Positions 1-7,416 are shown, counted from the first letter of the stretch. The stretch is DNA of 64,000 nucleotides from Prochlorococcus sp. MIT 0603 (GCF_000760215.1 NZ_JNAW01000002.1:280300-344299), one strand, 5' to 3'. Program-made: numbers and translations. Notes: a model not told the origin generated them from the sequence alone.

Positions 1-47
1 GCAGCTACTGAAGTAACGAAAAGTATAAAAAGAAAGAAAACTAGCAT
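1..47 (-). CDS. Possible start of a secreted or membrane protein, cut by the left edge
   Basis: An ATG at 45-47 on the minus strand opens a frame that runs off the left edge after 15 codons. The visible residues (MLVFFLFILFVTSVAA) are strongly hydrophobic and end in an Ala-x-Ala-like stretch, as in a signal peptide. An in-frame TAA lies directly before the ATG, so this is the only possible ATG start. Too little is present to name it. Confidence 0.25.
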   Translation of the reverse strand, partial: MLVFFLFILFVTSVA

Positions 48-208
48 TTATAAAATGAATATTTATCTAAACATCACGCGCAATTTGTGTTTTATCAAGT
101 AGTAAGCAACACCCTTTAAAATTAATTATAAGTACTATTGAGAATATCTTATGTTTAAAGGAAATATTATTAGCCCAATAAGAACTTGTGAAAATTTAGT
201 GAATCCTT

Positions 209-243
209 AAATAGTTAAAGCTTTTAGAAAGCTTTAACTATTT
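209..243. terminator. Long perfect hairpin, terminator-like
   Basis: The arms AAATAGTTAAAGCTTT (209-224) and AAAGCTTTAACTATTT (228-243) pair perfectly over 16 bases around a 3-base loop. T-rich sequence follows (TATTAATTTCTTTTT), so it could stop transcription on the plus strand. It directly follows the stop codon of a 19-codon frame starting at 151. Confidence 0.55.
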
Positions 244-417
244 TATTAATTTCTTTTTGAGGCTTTTAAGTTGGATTCTGCCCCTTGTCTAGCCTTTGTT
301 CTCTAAAGAGGTGTGGAGGCGCTTTCCCTTCGCTCAAATAAATCCACAAGTAATTGAAGATAATCTTAAAATTAGAGGTCTTCCTTTTATGTGCAAAGCT
401 CTTAATCGATTAATTTT

Positions 418-436
418 ATAGCCTTGTTCAGGCTAT
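418..436. terminator. Small hairpin followed by a T tract
   Basis: ATAGCCT and AGGCTAT form a 7-base stem around TGTTC, followed by ATGATTTTTATAG. This is a modest terminator-like structure with no obvious gene directly upstream on the plus strand. Confidence 0.35.
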
Positions 437-464
437 ATGATTTTTATAGAATAAGTTTGTATAC

Positions 465-482
465 TAACGCTAACGCTAACGC
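465..482. repeat. Three tandem copies of TAACGC
   Basis: The hexamer TAACGC is repeated three times without interruption. It lies about 130 bases before the next gene and has no visible function. Confidence 0.6.
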
Positions 483-609
483 TGGTTTCAATCACTGGTA
501 TAGAAAGAAATTGACCTAATTTCTTGAAATAACAAACAGTATTGGATTTTTAACTAGGAAGAATGTTATTCCTATCCTTACTTAGAGTACAAAAATCATC
601 ATTCAAGAC

Positions 610-798
610 ATGACTAATCAAGAGCAACCAAATAATGGGAATGAACAGAATGAGCCTAAATGGGATTACACATCTTCTAGGCAGAACTTCGTTACTGGGG
701 CCCTCGTAGTAGGAGGGAACCTTTTGGTGATATTGGTTTACTTGCTCTATCGGTCAGTCCCTGCAGTGCATCAATTCATTTCGGGCAAGCCCATGTGA
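610..798 (+). CDS. Small single-pass membrane protein of unknown function
   Basis: The 62-residue product has a polar, Asn/Gln/Glu-rich head (residues 1-25) and one hydrophobic helix (about 29-48, GALVVGGNLLVILVYLLYRS). The short tail ends in GKPM. I do not recognise a named family. The head-helix-short-tail layout is typical of small thylakoid or plasma-membrane proteins of marine picocyanobacteria. Another small membrane protein follows 41 bases downstream, so the two may be co-transcribed. The function cannot be assigned. Confidence 0.65.
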   Translation: MTNQEQPNNGNEQNEPKWDYTSSRQNFVTGALVVGGNLLVILVYLLYRSVPAVHQFISGKPM

Positions 799-839
799 AT
801 ATTTGCTTTGCTTTAATTTAGAAAACACCTTGAAAAACC

Positions 840-1034
840 ATGTCTTCATTTAGAGATAAGCTAAATGTTCATCTGCCAATAGCACTGCAGCTGATCAGCT
901 CACTTTCATTAGTCATTCTGGCCCTCTGTGCCATATGCGCTTCAAAATCTCTTAAGAGTATTGCTGAGACCCACTCAACAGAATCCGCATCTATTATTCA
1001 TGGTGAACATATTTTTAATGGAGAAAAAGATTGA
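840..1034 (+). CDS. Small single-pass membrane protein of unknown function
   Basis: The 64-residue product has one hydrophobic segment (about residues 12-34, rich in Leu, Ile and Ala) between a short charged N-terminus and a polar tail. The segment contains three Cys. No family is recognised. It follows the 62-residue membrane protein closely on the same strand. The ATG at 840 is the only good start. Confidence 0.6.
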   Translation: MSSFRDKLNVHLPIALQLISSLSLVILALCAICASKSLKSIAETHSTESASIIHGEHIFNGEKD

Positions 1035-1131
1035 TTATCTGCTTTAATTCTCTATAAAAGTAATACTTTCTCTTCATGTATAGGCTTGTAAAGCAATCAA
1101 TTTCTTTTAGTTATTTTTAGAGCTATATAAT

Positions 1132-1629
1132 TTATTGTCTTTTGTTTACTATAAATAAAATAATAACTATCATTGCAAAAATAGGCAATAAATAAATTGC
1201 AGCAATTAATCCCATGAATAAAATAAAGATAATTAGTGAAATCCCCATAAAACCTAAAAATAATCTAAACCAAGTTATTAGTCTCCTTTTCCATGCGTTG
1301 CCTGTTAACCGATCAAGGTGAAATTGTAATTCCCTCCTTTCTTGATAAAGCTCGATCAATTGTTTTTGATGCCATTGGGCAGAAGTAGCTGCTGTTGATT
1401 CAGTGAACTTCTTTTGTAAACCAATTAAAAGATTATTATCCTTAGCAAAAAATGACCTCATTCTGACTGCTTGGGCCTGAATAATAGCTTTGCTTGTGAT
1501 TTCTATTTCTTTATCAATACTATGGATTTTATCAATAGTTCTTTTTACACTACTCTTAGCCTCATCCCTTTCAACTTTGACGAGAGAATAAGATTGCGTT
1601 CTTTTGAATAGCAATTGAATTAATCTCAA
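1132..1629 (-). CDS. Coiled-coil membrane protein of unknown function
   Basis: The 165-residue product begins with a charged, helical region rich in Lys, Glu, Gln and Arg (about residues 15-105) that looks like a coiled coil. It ends with two adjacent hydrophobic segments (about 112-132 and 134-160) and a VNKRQ tail. Such a protein would be anchored by its C-terminal hairpin with the long helix in the cytoplasm. I recognise no family. It lies 57 bases downstream of the TauE/SafE permease on the same strand and could share its transcript, but nothing shows a functional link. Confidence 0.65.
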   Translation of the reverse strand: MRLIQLLFKRTQSYSLVKVERDEAKSSVKRTIDKIHSIDKEIEITSKAIIQAQAVRMRSFFAKDNNLLIGLQKKFTESTAATSAQWHQKQLIELYQERRELQFHLDRLTGNAWKRRLITWFRLFLGFMGISLIIFILFMGLIAAIYLLPIFAMIVIILFIVNKRQ

Positions 1630-1686
1630 GTATTTTTATTCCCTTTTTATGCTTAATTTAATAATATTATATTATAGATTTGATCC

Positions 1687-2454
1687 CTATAGAAAAAGCA
1701 AAAATCCTTTTGATATAAGAGAAATCCCAATTGCTATAGAAAGAAACTCAAATGACTTCTTTACAAAAAGCTCACCTTTGCTGATTGCAAAATTAGCACC
1801 TAGAAAGCCACCTGTTAAAGATCCAAAAATCAATGCTGGTATCCATGACCACATAACTTCATTGTTAAATGCTAGAACAACTGCACCTGTTCCATTCCAA
1901 ACTATTCCTACTATAGCCAATGTATATGCAACTGCATTTGTATAAGATATTCGAAACCATTTCACCAACCATAATGTAACAAATAAGCCAGTTCCTGAAG
2001 ACATTGATCCATTTAAGAGACCTATAATAAATAAAACAATTGACCCAATAATTATCTTTTCTATTCCTAGGCTATATTTACTTTGATTAGGATCTGTTAT
2101 CTTAAGATTATAAGAATATATTCCAATAATTAATGTAAGAAAACCTAGTAAAATACTAGCCAAGTGTTCTGGCATAGCAATTACTATATTCGCACCAATA
2201 AAAACGCCTGGCAAGCCCGATAAAAGTATTATTAAGTAGAGTTTAGTAGCAATACTCCTTTCATTATTATGACGAATGGTTGCACCAATTCCTAGTGCCA
2301 CACTGGCTATCTTGTGAGTAGCTAATGCTGTTGTAAAAGGAAGACCAAGAAATATAAGAGCAGGGAGCTGTACTAAACCAGCCCCGCCACCTGATAGTGC
2401 AGAGAAAAAATTAGATGCTATTGCTATTAGAGCTAATAAAAACTGTGTTATCAT
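1687..2454 (-). CDS. TauE/SafE family anion permease (DUF81)
   Basis: The 255-residue product is almost wholly hydrophobic with about eight predicted membrane helices. Near the N-terminus it has the glycine-rich SGGGAGLVQLPAL motif (residues 21-33) and a second SGTGLFVTLWLV half-motif near the middle, as in the duplicated TauE/SafE fold. Family members move sulfite, sulfoacetate or other organic and sulfur anions across the plasma membrane; the substrate here cannot be told. The length is normal. Its upstream region contains two adjacent palindromes (2492-2526), which suggests local regulation. A coiled-coil membrane protein lies downstream on the same strand. Confidence 0.85.
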   Translation of the reverse strand: MITQFLLALIAIASNFFSALSGGGAGLVQLPALIFLGLPFTTALATHKIASVALGIGATIRHNNERSIATKLYLIILLSGLPGVFIGANIVIAMPEHLASILLGFLTLIIGIYSYNLKITDPNQSKYSLGIEKIIIGSIVLFIIGLLNGSMSSGTGLFVTLWLVKWFRISYTNAVAYTLAIVGIVWNGTGAVVLAFNNEVMWSWIPALIFGSLTGGFLGANFAISKGELFVKKSFEFLSIAIGISLISKGFLLFL

Positions 2455-2491
2455 AATTATTTCTATTTATAATAATTTGTTAGATAGCCAC

Positions 2492-2507
2492 CAGATCTTA
2501 AGGTCTG
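2492..2507. promoter_or_regulatory. Imperfect palindrome upstream of the TauE/SafE gene
   Basis: CAGATCTTAAGGTCTG is a dyad with a single mismatched base pair. It lies 38-53 bases before the ATG of the minus-strand permease gene and is separated by three bases from a second, perfect palindrome. It is a candidate operator. Confidence 0.35.
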
Positions 2508-2510
2508 AAA

Positions 2511-2526
2511 AAATTGATATCAATTT
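2511..2526. promoter_or_regulatory. Perfect 16-base palindrome upstream of the TauE/SafE gene
   Basis: AAATTGATATCAATTT is identical to its reverse complement. It sits about 57 bases before the permease start codon and next to another dyad (2492-2507). The position and symmetry fit a dimeric regulator site, though AT-rich DNA makes palindromes easier to find. Confidence 0.4.
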
Positions 2527-2636
2527 AACTCATAATTAGAAAATTTTCTCCATAAATTAATATCATTTTTATCTTGTAATTAGAAGATAACTATCTAAAA
2601 GATTGCAAAACAGTGTATGTCAGCGAATACAAATTT

Positions 2637-2677
2637 AATAGTTAAAAAGCTTTAGCCTTTTAACTTGGATTCGATTC
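2637..2677. repeat. Hairpin element related to the one at 208-275
   Basis: AGTTAAAAAGC and GCCTTTTAACT form an 11-base stem with one mismatch around a TTTA loop. The block resembles a condensed copy of 208-275: both contain AATAGTTAAA followed by GCTTTAG, then AG(G/C)CTTTTAA(G/C)TTGGATTC. It directly precedes the DUF4912 gene. Confidence 0.4.
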
Positions 2678-2709
2678 TGTGGAATACTTATAGAAGAAAT
2701 GTCAAAGTC

Positions 2710-3240
2710 ATGATTCTTTTTGAGAAGGTTAATCAGAAGATTAAAAGATCAATTACAAAAATATTTAATTATCTTAGTAAAAATGAAACTACTATATTAA
2801 TTAACTTTATTGAAAGTGGTTTATTAGAGTGTAAATGGAATTTAGCAAAATATGATAAGGAAAAAATCCTCAGTGATGAAGACTTTTGTTTGTGCATTAG
2901 ATTATATGACATAACTAATATTACTAATAAAGGAAGCTGTACTTGTATTATGAAGGAAGTAGAGGTTAGAAAAGATTCTTCTGAAGAGTTTTTGCGAGCA
3001 CCTGTTTTAGATGGAAACCTTTTAATAGAGATTGGTTATAGGAAGCCTTATGGTGATTGGTTCCTATTAGCCTCATCGTCGTTAATATTATCCTCAAGAA
3101 ATCCTACAATACTTTATCCTGATGATTCATGGTTCTATTTACCTTCAAGGAATACAAAACGACCTGCAACTATTCATGAGAAAATATATCAACTATCTAA
3201 GACTGAATTGGGTAATGGTTCTGAAGAAATTCACAAATAA
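2710..3240 (+). CDS. DUF4912-like protein
   Basis: The 176-residue product resembles the cyanobacterial DUF4912 family. It has a CKWNLAKYD segment, a LCIRLYDITN strand, a VEVRKDSSEEF stretch and an LLIEIGYRKPYGDWFLLASS core, followed by a region with W and P. DUF4912 proteins are soluble; their role is unknown. A TTG upstream at 2665 would add 15 residues, but the ATG at 2710 is preferred because the added residues do not look like domain sequence. A hairpin repeat lies just upstream. The C-terminus is shorter than in many relatives. The assignment rests on recalled motif layout. Confidence 0.6.
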   Translation: MILFEKVNQKIKRSITKIFNYLSKNETTILINFIESGLLECKWNLAKYDKEKILSDEDFCLCIRLYDITNITNKGSCTCIMKEVEVRKDSSEEFLRAPVLDGNLLIEIGYRKPYGDWFLLASSSLILSSRNPTILYPDDSWFYLPSRNTKRPATIHEKIYQLSKTELGNGSEEIHK

Positions 3241-3270
3241 AATATTTAGATAAAATTTTATATTTTTTAT

Positions 3271-3624
3271 TTAATATACGTCTTTTAAGGAGATTGTAAG
3301 CCACTCAAGGAATCTTAAAGGGTTTAATACATAACTCAAATCCTTTTTTAAAGTTAGTTTTTTATATCTTTTCTCATATTGATAGTTGCTGATAGTTATT
3401 ATTTCTGAACCTTCTATTAATTGTGATTTCATGCTTTGTATTTCATCCGCAAATAACCATATTAACTCTCCAGTATTAAGCTTTAAGATTAACCCTATAT
3501 CTGTACCATCATTGATTTTATAGTCCACTACTTCTCCATGAGGACTTGTAGACAATAGCTCAAATAGATCAGAAGAGACTTTGTCGATCATTAATTCAGG
3601 ATCAATTGTTACTACTGAACCCAA
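3271..3624 (-). CDS. DUF2862-like protein with a C-terminal extension
   Basis: The 117-residue product begins with GSVVTIDPELMIDKVSSDL and continues with VVDYKINDGTDIGLILKL and a LIWLFADEI segment. This is the order seen in the small cyanobacterial DUF2862 beta-barrel family. After that comes an NPLRFLEWLTISLKDVY tail. The function of the family is unknown. There is no ATG that would keep the first strand, so TTG at 3622-3624 is the best start. The gene stands alone, convergent with the DUF4912 gene. Confidence 0.6.
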   Translation of the reverse strand: MGSVVTIDPELMIDKVSSDLFELLSTSPHGEVVDYKINDGTDIGLILKLNTGELIWLFADEIQSMKSQLIEGSEIITISNYQYEKRYKKLTLKKDLSYVLNPLRFLEWLTISLKDVY

Positions 3625-3798
3625 TTCTGGAAGAAAAAATTTATTATTGATGGCTTCAATGGCATGTAATTTAGAAGAACCTACTTTAATGTTTTCTGAT
3701 AGTCAACCCTAACCTAAGTATTAAGAAGGAAAGTCTAATAATTCTTGTAAATACAAAAGTTTATATTTATTGAATTAATAGCAGTCATTTTCAGATAA

Positions 3799-3966
3799 TC
3801 AATCACTGGATTTGTCATTAGCTTTTGAAAACTGAACTTTGTTAATGATTGATTTTATAATATTAATTACTATCCTAAGAATAAGGAAGCCAAAAGCGAC
3901 AAGTCCACCTGCAACAGCGATTGAAAGAATTTGGTTTGGTAAATTGATCTCACTTAAGCTTTCCAT
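3799..3966 (-). CDS. Small single-pass membrane protein, 55 residues
   Basis: An ATG at 3964-3966 opens a 55-codon frame. The product has a short polar head (MESLSEINLPNQ), one clear membrane helix (about residues 13-39) and a basic, polar tail ending in KSSD. The amphipathic order and positive charge after the helix look like a real inner-membrane microprotein. No family is recognised. It is easily missed because it is shorter than 60 codons. Confidence 0.55.
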   Translation of the reverse strand: MESLSEINLPNQILSIAVAGGLVAFGFLILRIVINIIKSIINKVQFSKANDKSSD

Positions 3967-4063
3967 GAGAATTTAATAGCTTTTTAAAGCATAAATTTTT
4001 TATTTTAATTTGTCTTCCATTTGTATAGCCTGTAACCTTATATATAAGCAATAAGCTCGTTAC

Positions 4064-4162
4064 GTGCCTTTCTCTCCAGTAAGTTTTCTCTTAGGCATCT
4101 TTTTAATGCTAGTTGGGCTAATGGTTAGCTTTCACTTTGAAGTTAAGGTCTCAGACGATTAG
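4064..4162 (+). CDS. Possible 32-residue membrane microprotein
   Basis: A GTG at 4064 opens a 32-codon frame. The product has a single hydrophobic helix (VSFLLGIFLMLVGLMVSF, about residues 6-23) and an acidic end (VKVSDD). The composition is that of a one-pass membrane peptide rather than random AT-rich sequence. There is no clear ribosome binding site and no homology that I can recall. It is tentative. Confidence 0.3.
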   Translation: MPFSPVSFLLGIFLMLVGLMVSFHFEVKVSDD

Positions 4163-4248
4163 AGAGTTTTAATACTTGATTTTTACAAAAGTTGTACTCA
4201 AGCATATTTATATTGTTTTTGACTTCAAGCTAATCTCAAAATATTTGT

Positions 4249-4569
4249 TTAAAATCCTTTGCTTTCCATTTCAGAATTGTGCATCTTTTGCATTTCAACC
4301 ATTTCAGCACAGGTCAAGGCTGGCCTGTATAGAAATTCACACCCAAATGCAGATCGCCAAAACATGAAATGTTTAAAAAGTGCCTTTGTATCTGAAGCCT
4401 TGCATATTATGCAAAGTTCTCCTGACTCAGGCATATGTAATCGTGCAATTAATTCAAAACCTTCGAACTTATCCATTTTTGCACCATCTTCCATATATTT
4501 TATAAATGCTGTATAGCCTTCGTCTTGAGTTTCAGAAGGCACAACGCATGAAACAACGTAAAATTGCAT
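4249..4569 (-). CDS. DUF3303-like small soluble protein
   Basis: The 106-residue product starts MQFYVVSC and contains FELIARLHMPESGELCIICKA, a segment like KALFKHFMFWRSAFGCEFLYRP, and ends with a Met- and Glu-rich helix. This matches the layout of DUF3303, a ferredoxin-like alpha/beta domain common in marine cyanobacteria. The function is unknown. It contains several Cys (residues 8, 53, 56, 77 and 87 approximately), but no classic metal motif. It stands alone on the minus strand. Confidence 0.55.
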   Translation of the reverse strand: MQFYVVSCVVPSETQDEGYTAFIKYMEDGAKMDKFEGFELIARLHMPESGELCIICKASDTKALFKHFMFWRSAFGCEFLYRPALTCAEMVEMQKMHNSEMESKGF

Positions 4570-4599
4570 AATTAATTTATTCGATAAATATCCTTATTC

Positions 4600-4758
4600 T
4601 TATAGCCTTTCCTCTAGAAAAGGTGACTTAATTTCAAGAAAAATAACATTTTTGTTTTTAGCGATCTTATTAGCTCTTGGGAGTACCAAAACCAATAAAA
4701 ATCTACCGATAACAATTTCACTTGCTAGTTGCTCTTGGCTAATATATTGATTATTCAT
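4600..4758 (-). CDS. Possible 52-residue protein of unknown function
   Basis: An ATG at 4756-4758 opens a 52-codon frame with a Gln/Glu-rich head, a hydrophobic middle (IVIGRFLLVLVLP) and a Lys-rich end with FLEIKSPFLEERL. The frame is uninterrupted and the composition is balanced, but I recall no relative. The start is close to a minus-strand gene (4249-4569) downstream. Confidence 0.35.
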   Translation of the reverse strand: MNNQYISQEQLASEIVIGRFLLVLVLPRANKIAKNKNVIFLEIKSPFLEERL

Positions 4759-5104
4759 TAGATAATTAATATATTTTCATTTAATAAAGCCTTTTTTAGC
4801 TTGAACCTTAAATCTTCTTGTTGACTCTAATCTTATAGAAATAAATTATAATGTTATTTCAGTTGTACATCTAAGCTTTATCCTTTGGAAATGATTTACT
4901 GATACCCAATTGCCTGATCAGAATTTACTCCTAGTTTGATATCATAAATTTCATTCCTACTCAGAAAATTTGCACTTGGTAAATATAAAGCTGTCAGTGT
5001 AATGATATTATCGAGAGGATAGTCTTGATTTAAAGATATTCCTTATATGGATTAAGCTTGACAATACTATATTTATAGTGATGCATAATAATGCATGATT
5101 TATC
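4759..5104. other. Intergenic stretch, no gene seen
   Basis: No convincing frame exists on either strand. The only notable signal is a TTGACA box (5058-5063) followed by ATGCATAATAATGCAT (5081-5096), an inverted arrangement of two ATGCAT boxes just before the next gene. Confidence 0.5.
5058..5096 (+). promoter_or_regulatory. Candidate promoter of the 69-residue protein gene
   Basis: A perfect TTGACA (5058-5063) is followed by CATAAT (5084-5089). The spacer is 20 bases, longer than the usual 16-18, so the -10 choice is uncertain. ATGCAT occurs twice (5081-5086 and 5091-5096). The gene starts at 5105. Confidence 0.3.
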
Positions 5105-5314
5105 ATGAAGTATCTTGATTTTATTCGTCCATCAAATGCTTTTTATTTATTGGGAATACTAAGTACAGCAAGTCTTATTTCTATTGCTTTCTCTCTAAGG
5201 TCTCTAGCTCCTATAGCGGAATGGATGGAAATACAAAAGGATTGCATAGATAGAACAGTAGCGTTTGAAGGCCTGCCCGATAAGGTTTGGAGTTGTAATG
5301 GTGGTGGTAGGTAA
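5105..5314 (+). CDS. Small membrane protein ending in SCNGGGR
   Basis: The 69-residue product has a short head, one hydrophobic helix (about residues 13-32) and a polar domain with an invariant-looking pair of Cys (CIDR and WSCNGGG). The Cys-containing tail on one side of the membrane could form a disulfide or bind a ligand. I recall similar small conserved proteins in Prochlorococcus but no function. A candidate promoter lies directly upstream. Confidence 0.6.
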   Translation: MKYLDFIRPSNAFYLLGILSTASLISIAFSLRSLAPIAEWMEIQKDCIDRTVAFEGLPDKVWSCNGGGR

Positions 5315-5526
5315 ATAGTATTTGAAACTCCACTACTGAAAATAAATTAGGGAATATTTATAATTTTTAGCCTATAAGATTATACCTGTTAATTATAATA
5401 AAATGTCCTTTTATTAGGCTTAAGGCTTTTAGCACTTAAACCATTGCCTTTTGGTTCTCAGTTAAGCCTTTAGTTCTTTCAGAAAGCCTTTCATTGTATT
5501 TATAATTGTGCATCAAAATTTTCACA

Positions 5527-5560
5527 TAAAAAAGGCCGGCGTAAGCCAAGCCTTTCTTAT
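5527..5560 (-). terminator. Rho-independent-type terminator of the 49-residue gene
   Basis: On the minus strand AAAGGCTTGGC and GCCGGCCTTT pair around TTAC and are followed directly by a run of T. It begins about 18 bases after the stop codon of the gene at 5578-5727. Confidence 0.7.
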
Positions 5561-5577
5561 GAACTGAGATTGACTTC

Positions 5578-5727
5578 TTAGTCCTTTTTGGCAGGGATGT
5601 TTTGTTGATCGTAGTCAGGCCCTACTAGGACTGCCATAATTGCAAAGAGAGCAATGGCTGCGATCCCAAGATAGGCAGCTGATGGTGCAGGAGTGCTCAG
5701 AAGACCGGCAAATGTAAAAGGAAACAT
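5578..5727 (-). CDS. Small single-pass membrane protein, 49 residues
   Basis: An ATG at 5725-5727 opens a 49-codon frame. The product has a short hydrophobic start with Pro (LLSTPAPSAAY), one helix rich in Ala and Ile (about residues 18-35) and a polar tail ending in PAKKD. The size and layout resemble small photosystem or thylakoid subunits, but I cannot match it to a named one. A good terminator directly downstream supports expression as a single gene. It is shorter than the usual gene-calling limit. Confidence 0.65.
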   Translation of the reverse strand: MFPFTFAGLLSTPAPSAAYLGIAAIALFAIMAVLVGPDYDQQNIPAKKD

Positions 5728-5802
5728 GGCTTTTAGTAAACAGTGTTATTAATACATCAAAACTATCTTGAGGCGGGTTTTTTTATTTACATTGTTATGT
5801 TT

Positions 5803-5964
5803 TTACTTTTTTCTCGCTTGTGACCATGTGATGAACCAGTCTGATTTCCTATCAAGAAGTCTCTGCGGCATGCTGCCTTGCAATTCGGATATAGCTGCCC
5901 TCATGTACGGATCTCCTTCGTCAAAGTGCTCAAAAAAGTCGATAAGGTTCAAGCTATCTTCCAT
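5803..5964 (-). CDS. Small soluble protein, 53 residues
   Basis: An ATG at 5962-5964 opens a 53-codon frame. The product starts MEDSLNLIDFFEHFDEGD, followed by PYMRAAISELQ and a Trp-containing end (SDWFITWSQARKK). The regular helix pattern, acidic-to-basic order and use of Trp make it more protein-like than the overlapping frame on the plus strand (5768-5977), which I reject. No family is recognised. It lies upstream of the 49-residue membrane protein on the same strand. Confidence 0.6.
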   Translation of the reverse strand: MEDSLNLIDFFEHFDEGDPYMRAAISELQGSMPQRLLDRKSDWFITWSQARKK

Positions 5965-6174
5965 GTGTGATTTGTAACCCTTTTAGGTAACATAACTTTT
6001 TTGTTATTTTATATTCACAGATAACTATGTCAACTCTTTAGAGAAAGCAATATGCTTACTTCTTTACTGTTATGACATTAAAAAAATATTAGTTACTGAA
6101 TATTTACAAGGAAAAATTCTGTGAATATCCTTTGAATTAGCTATATATGCATTGTGATTAGAATCCTTATTTAT

Positions 6175-7371
6175 CTATTTTTTCACTGATACACCAGCTT
6201 CAGCCAGATCATTCTGAAGGTTGTTTTCACAAGATAAAACCCTAGCCCAGCAAGGTAGCTGTTTGGTTTCTGGACAATCTAGGAAGTTAACTATAGAGGG
6301 CTTTAATATCTTAGAAAATTTCTGAACAGCTAATTCTTCTTCATGCCTATCATATGGAATATTATTAACTGCTGAATCTAATCCAAATTGTTTAACTCTA
6401 TCTTGACCAACTCTTTTATATAAAACCTGTAGTGTCGAAATTTGAGATCTAGTTAGAGATTGTGCTTGGTGTTCCATTAACCCTTTTAATACATTAGTTA
6501 AAATTTCTGAGCACATTCTTTGAAGCCCTTCATTTGGATTCTTGCCGATTTCTTTATGCTTGTGATCAAATAAACCTAGATCTACCTGAGCAATTCTTGA
6601 TATTCTTACATTCCTATAAACCTCAGAAAGGAGACCAATCTCCAATCCCCAATCACATGGGATCCTTAAATTCATTCCTAGATCTCTAGTGAAAGCAAAT
6701 TCCCCTGCCAATGGATATCTAAAAGCTTGGAGATATTGAAGAAACCCACCATGCCCAAAAATCTGTTCAAGTGAAGTCAATAATGGTCCTACAAAAAGAC
6801 GAGTAGCTCTTCCTTGAAGTGCATTTGAGTCTAAGGATAAACGGCTATAAAAGGCTTTTACGTATGAGATCCCATGAGAAGGTTCTAATAATGGCTGAAG
6901 CATTCTTATTGGATAAGAATCTGTAAATGTTCTGATGTCTGCATCAAAAAGGGCCACCACCTCTGAATTCCTAGTAGCAAGGCCAATGCCTTGCCAAACA
7001 GCCCAACCTTTCCCAGGGGTACCTAATAGGTCAAGGCCATTCTTCTCTTGCCTTTTAAGAAGCTCAATAACTGCAGGGGAATTAGTCCATTGAACGTGAA
7101 CTGGGAAAGGCATTGATGAGAAAAACGCCTTAGCCTCTTGAACTTCGTTGGCTGATTTGGCTGACAATGCGATTATAAGTTCATTTAATCCTTTGAGATT
7201 TTGAAGTACATCTCTTGTTTGCATTAATGCTGGCCTTTTAAATTCTTCAAAGAGACAAGGGATTAAGATTGTTGTTGGTCTCCTATTCAGACCATTGCAT
7301 AAATTCTCAACAGAATCTTTTGTAACTCCGTATTGATGAATTGTTGTGATCAAATCCTGTTTAAAGTCCAT
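6175..7371 (-). CDS. gpgS: Glucosyl-3-phosphoglycerate synthase
   Basis: GpgS joins glucose from an NDP-glucose donor to 3-phosphoglycerate, the first step of glucosylglycerate synthesis, in the cytoplasm. The 398-residue product is a GT-A type glycosyltransferase (GT81-like). It has an early strand TTILIPCLFEEF (residues 33-44), a LLGTPGKGWAVWQG segment (115-128) and the metal- and donor-binding LFDADIRTF (141-149). A conserved AGEFAF and a CDWGLEIGLL acceptor-site region follow. The length is typical. It is divergent from a GH13 enzyme, a HAD phosphatase and glycerate kinase with only 45 bases between the starts, so a shared control region is likely. Glucosylglycerate is a known compatible solute of marine picocyanobacteria, favoured when nitrogen is scarce. 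Confidence 0.88.
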   Translation of the reverse strand: MDFKQDLITTIHQYGVTKDSVENLCNGLNRRPTTILIPCLFEEFKRPALMQTRDVLQNLKGLNELIIALSAKSANEVQEAKAFFSSMPFPVHVQWTNSPAVIELLKRQEKNGLDLLGTPGKGWAVWQGIGLATRNSEVVALFDADIRTFTDSYPIRMLQPLLEPSHGISYVKAFYSRLSLDSNALQGRATRLFVGPLLTSLEQIFGHGGFLQYLQAFRYPLAGEFAFTRDLGMNLRIPCDWGLEIGLLSEVYRNVRISRIAQVDLGLFDHKHKEIGKNPNEGLQRMCSEILTNVLKGLMEHQAQSLTRSQISTLQVLYKRVGQDRVKQFGLDSAVNNIPYDRHEEELAVQKFSKILKPSIVNFLDCPETKQLPCWARVLSCENNLQNDLAEAGVSVKK

Positions 7372-7416
7372 TGACGAGTAGTAGCAACAGAATGAAAGAA
7401 GTGCTTAGATGATCCT

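Larger units (their letters stand above)
48..609. other. Gene-poor 5' region with hairpins and a short tandem repeat
   Basis: No reading frame of convincing length exists here. It holds a 19-codon frame (151-210) that ends inside a strong hairpin (209-243), a second hairpin (418-436) and three tandem copies of TAACGC (465-482). It could be a leader or small-RNA region; nothing in it resembles a known RNA family to me. Confidence 0.5.

Noticed and set aside
1649-1945. Plus-strand frame opposite the TauE/SafE gene
   Set aside because: It lies wholly across the permease gene, has no domain pattern and reads as an antisense shadow.
2660-2680. TTGGATTCGATTCTG resembles a tRNA T-arm
   Set aside because: No acceptor, D or anticodon arm can be formed around it.
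5768-5977. Plus-strand frame of 69 codons
   Set aside because: The minus strand here (5803-5964) reads as a better protein; the plus frame is rich in Cys and Phe with no pattern.
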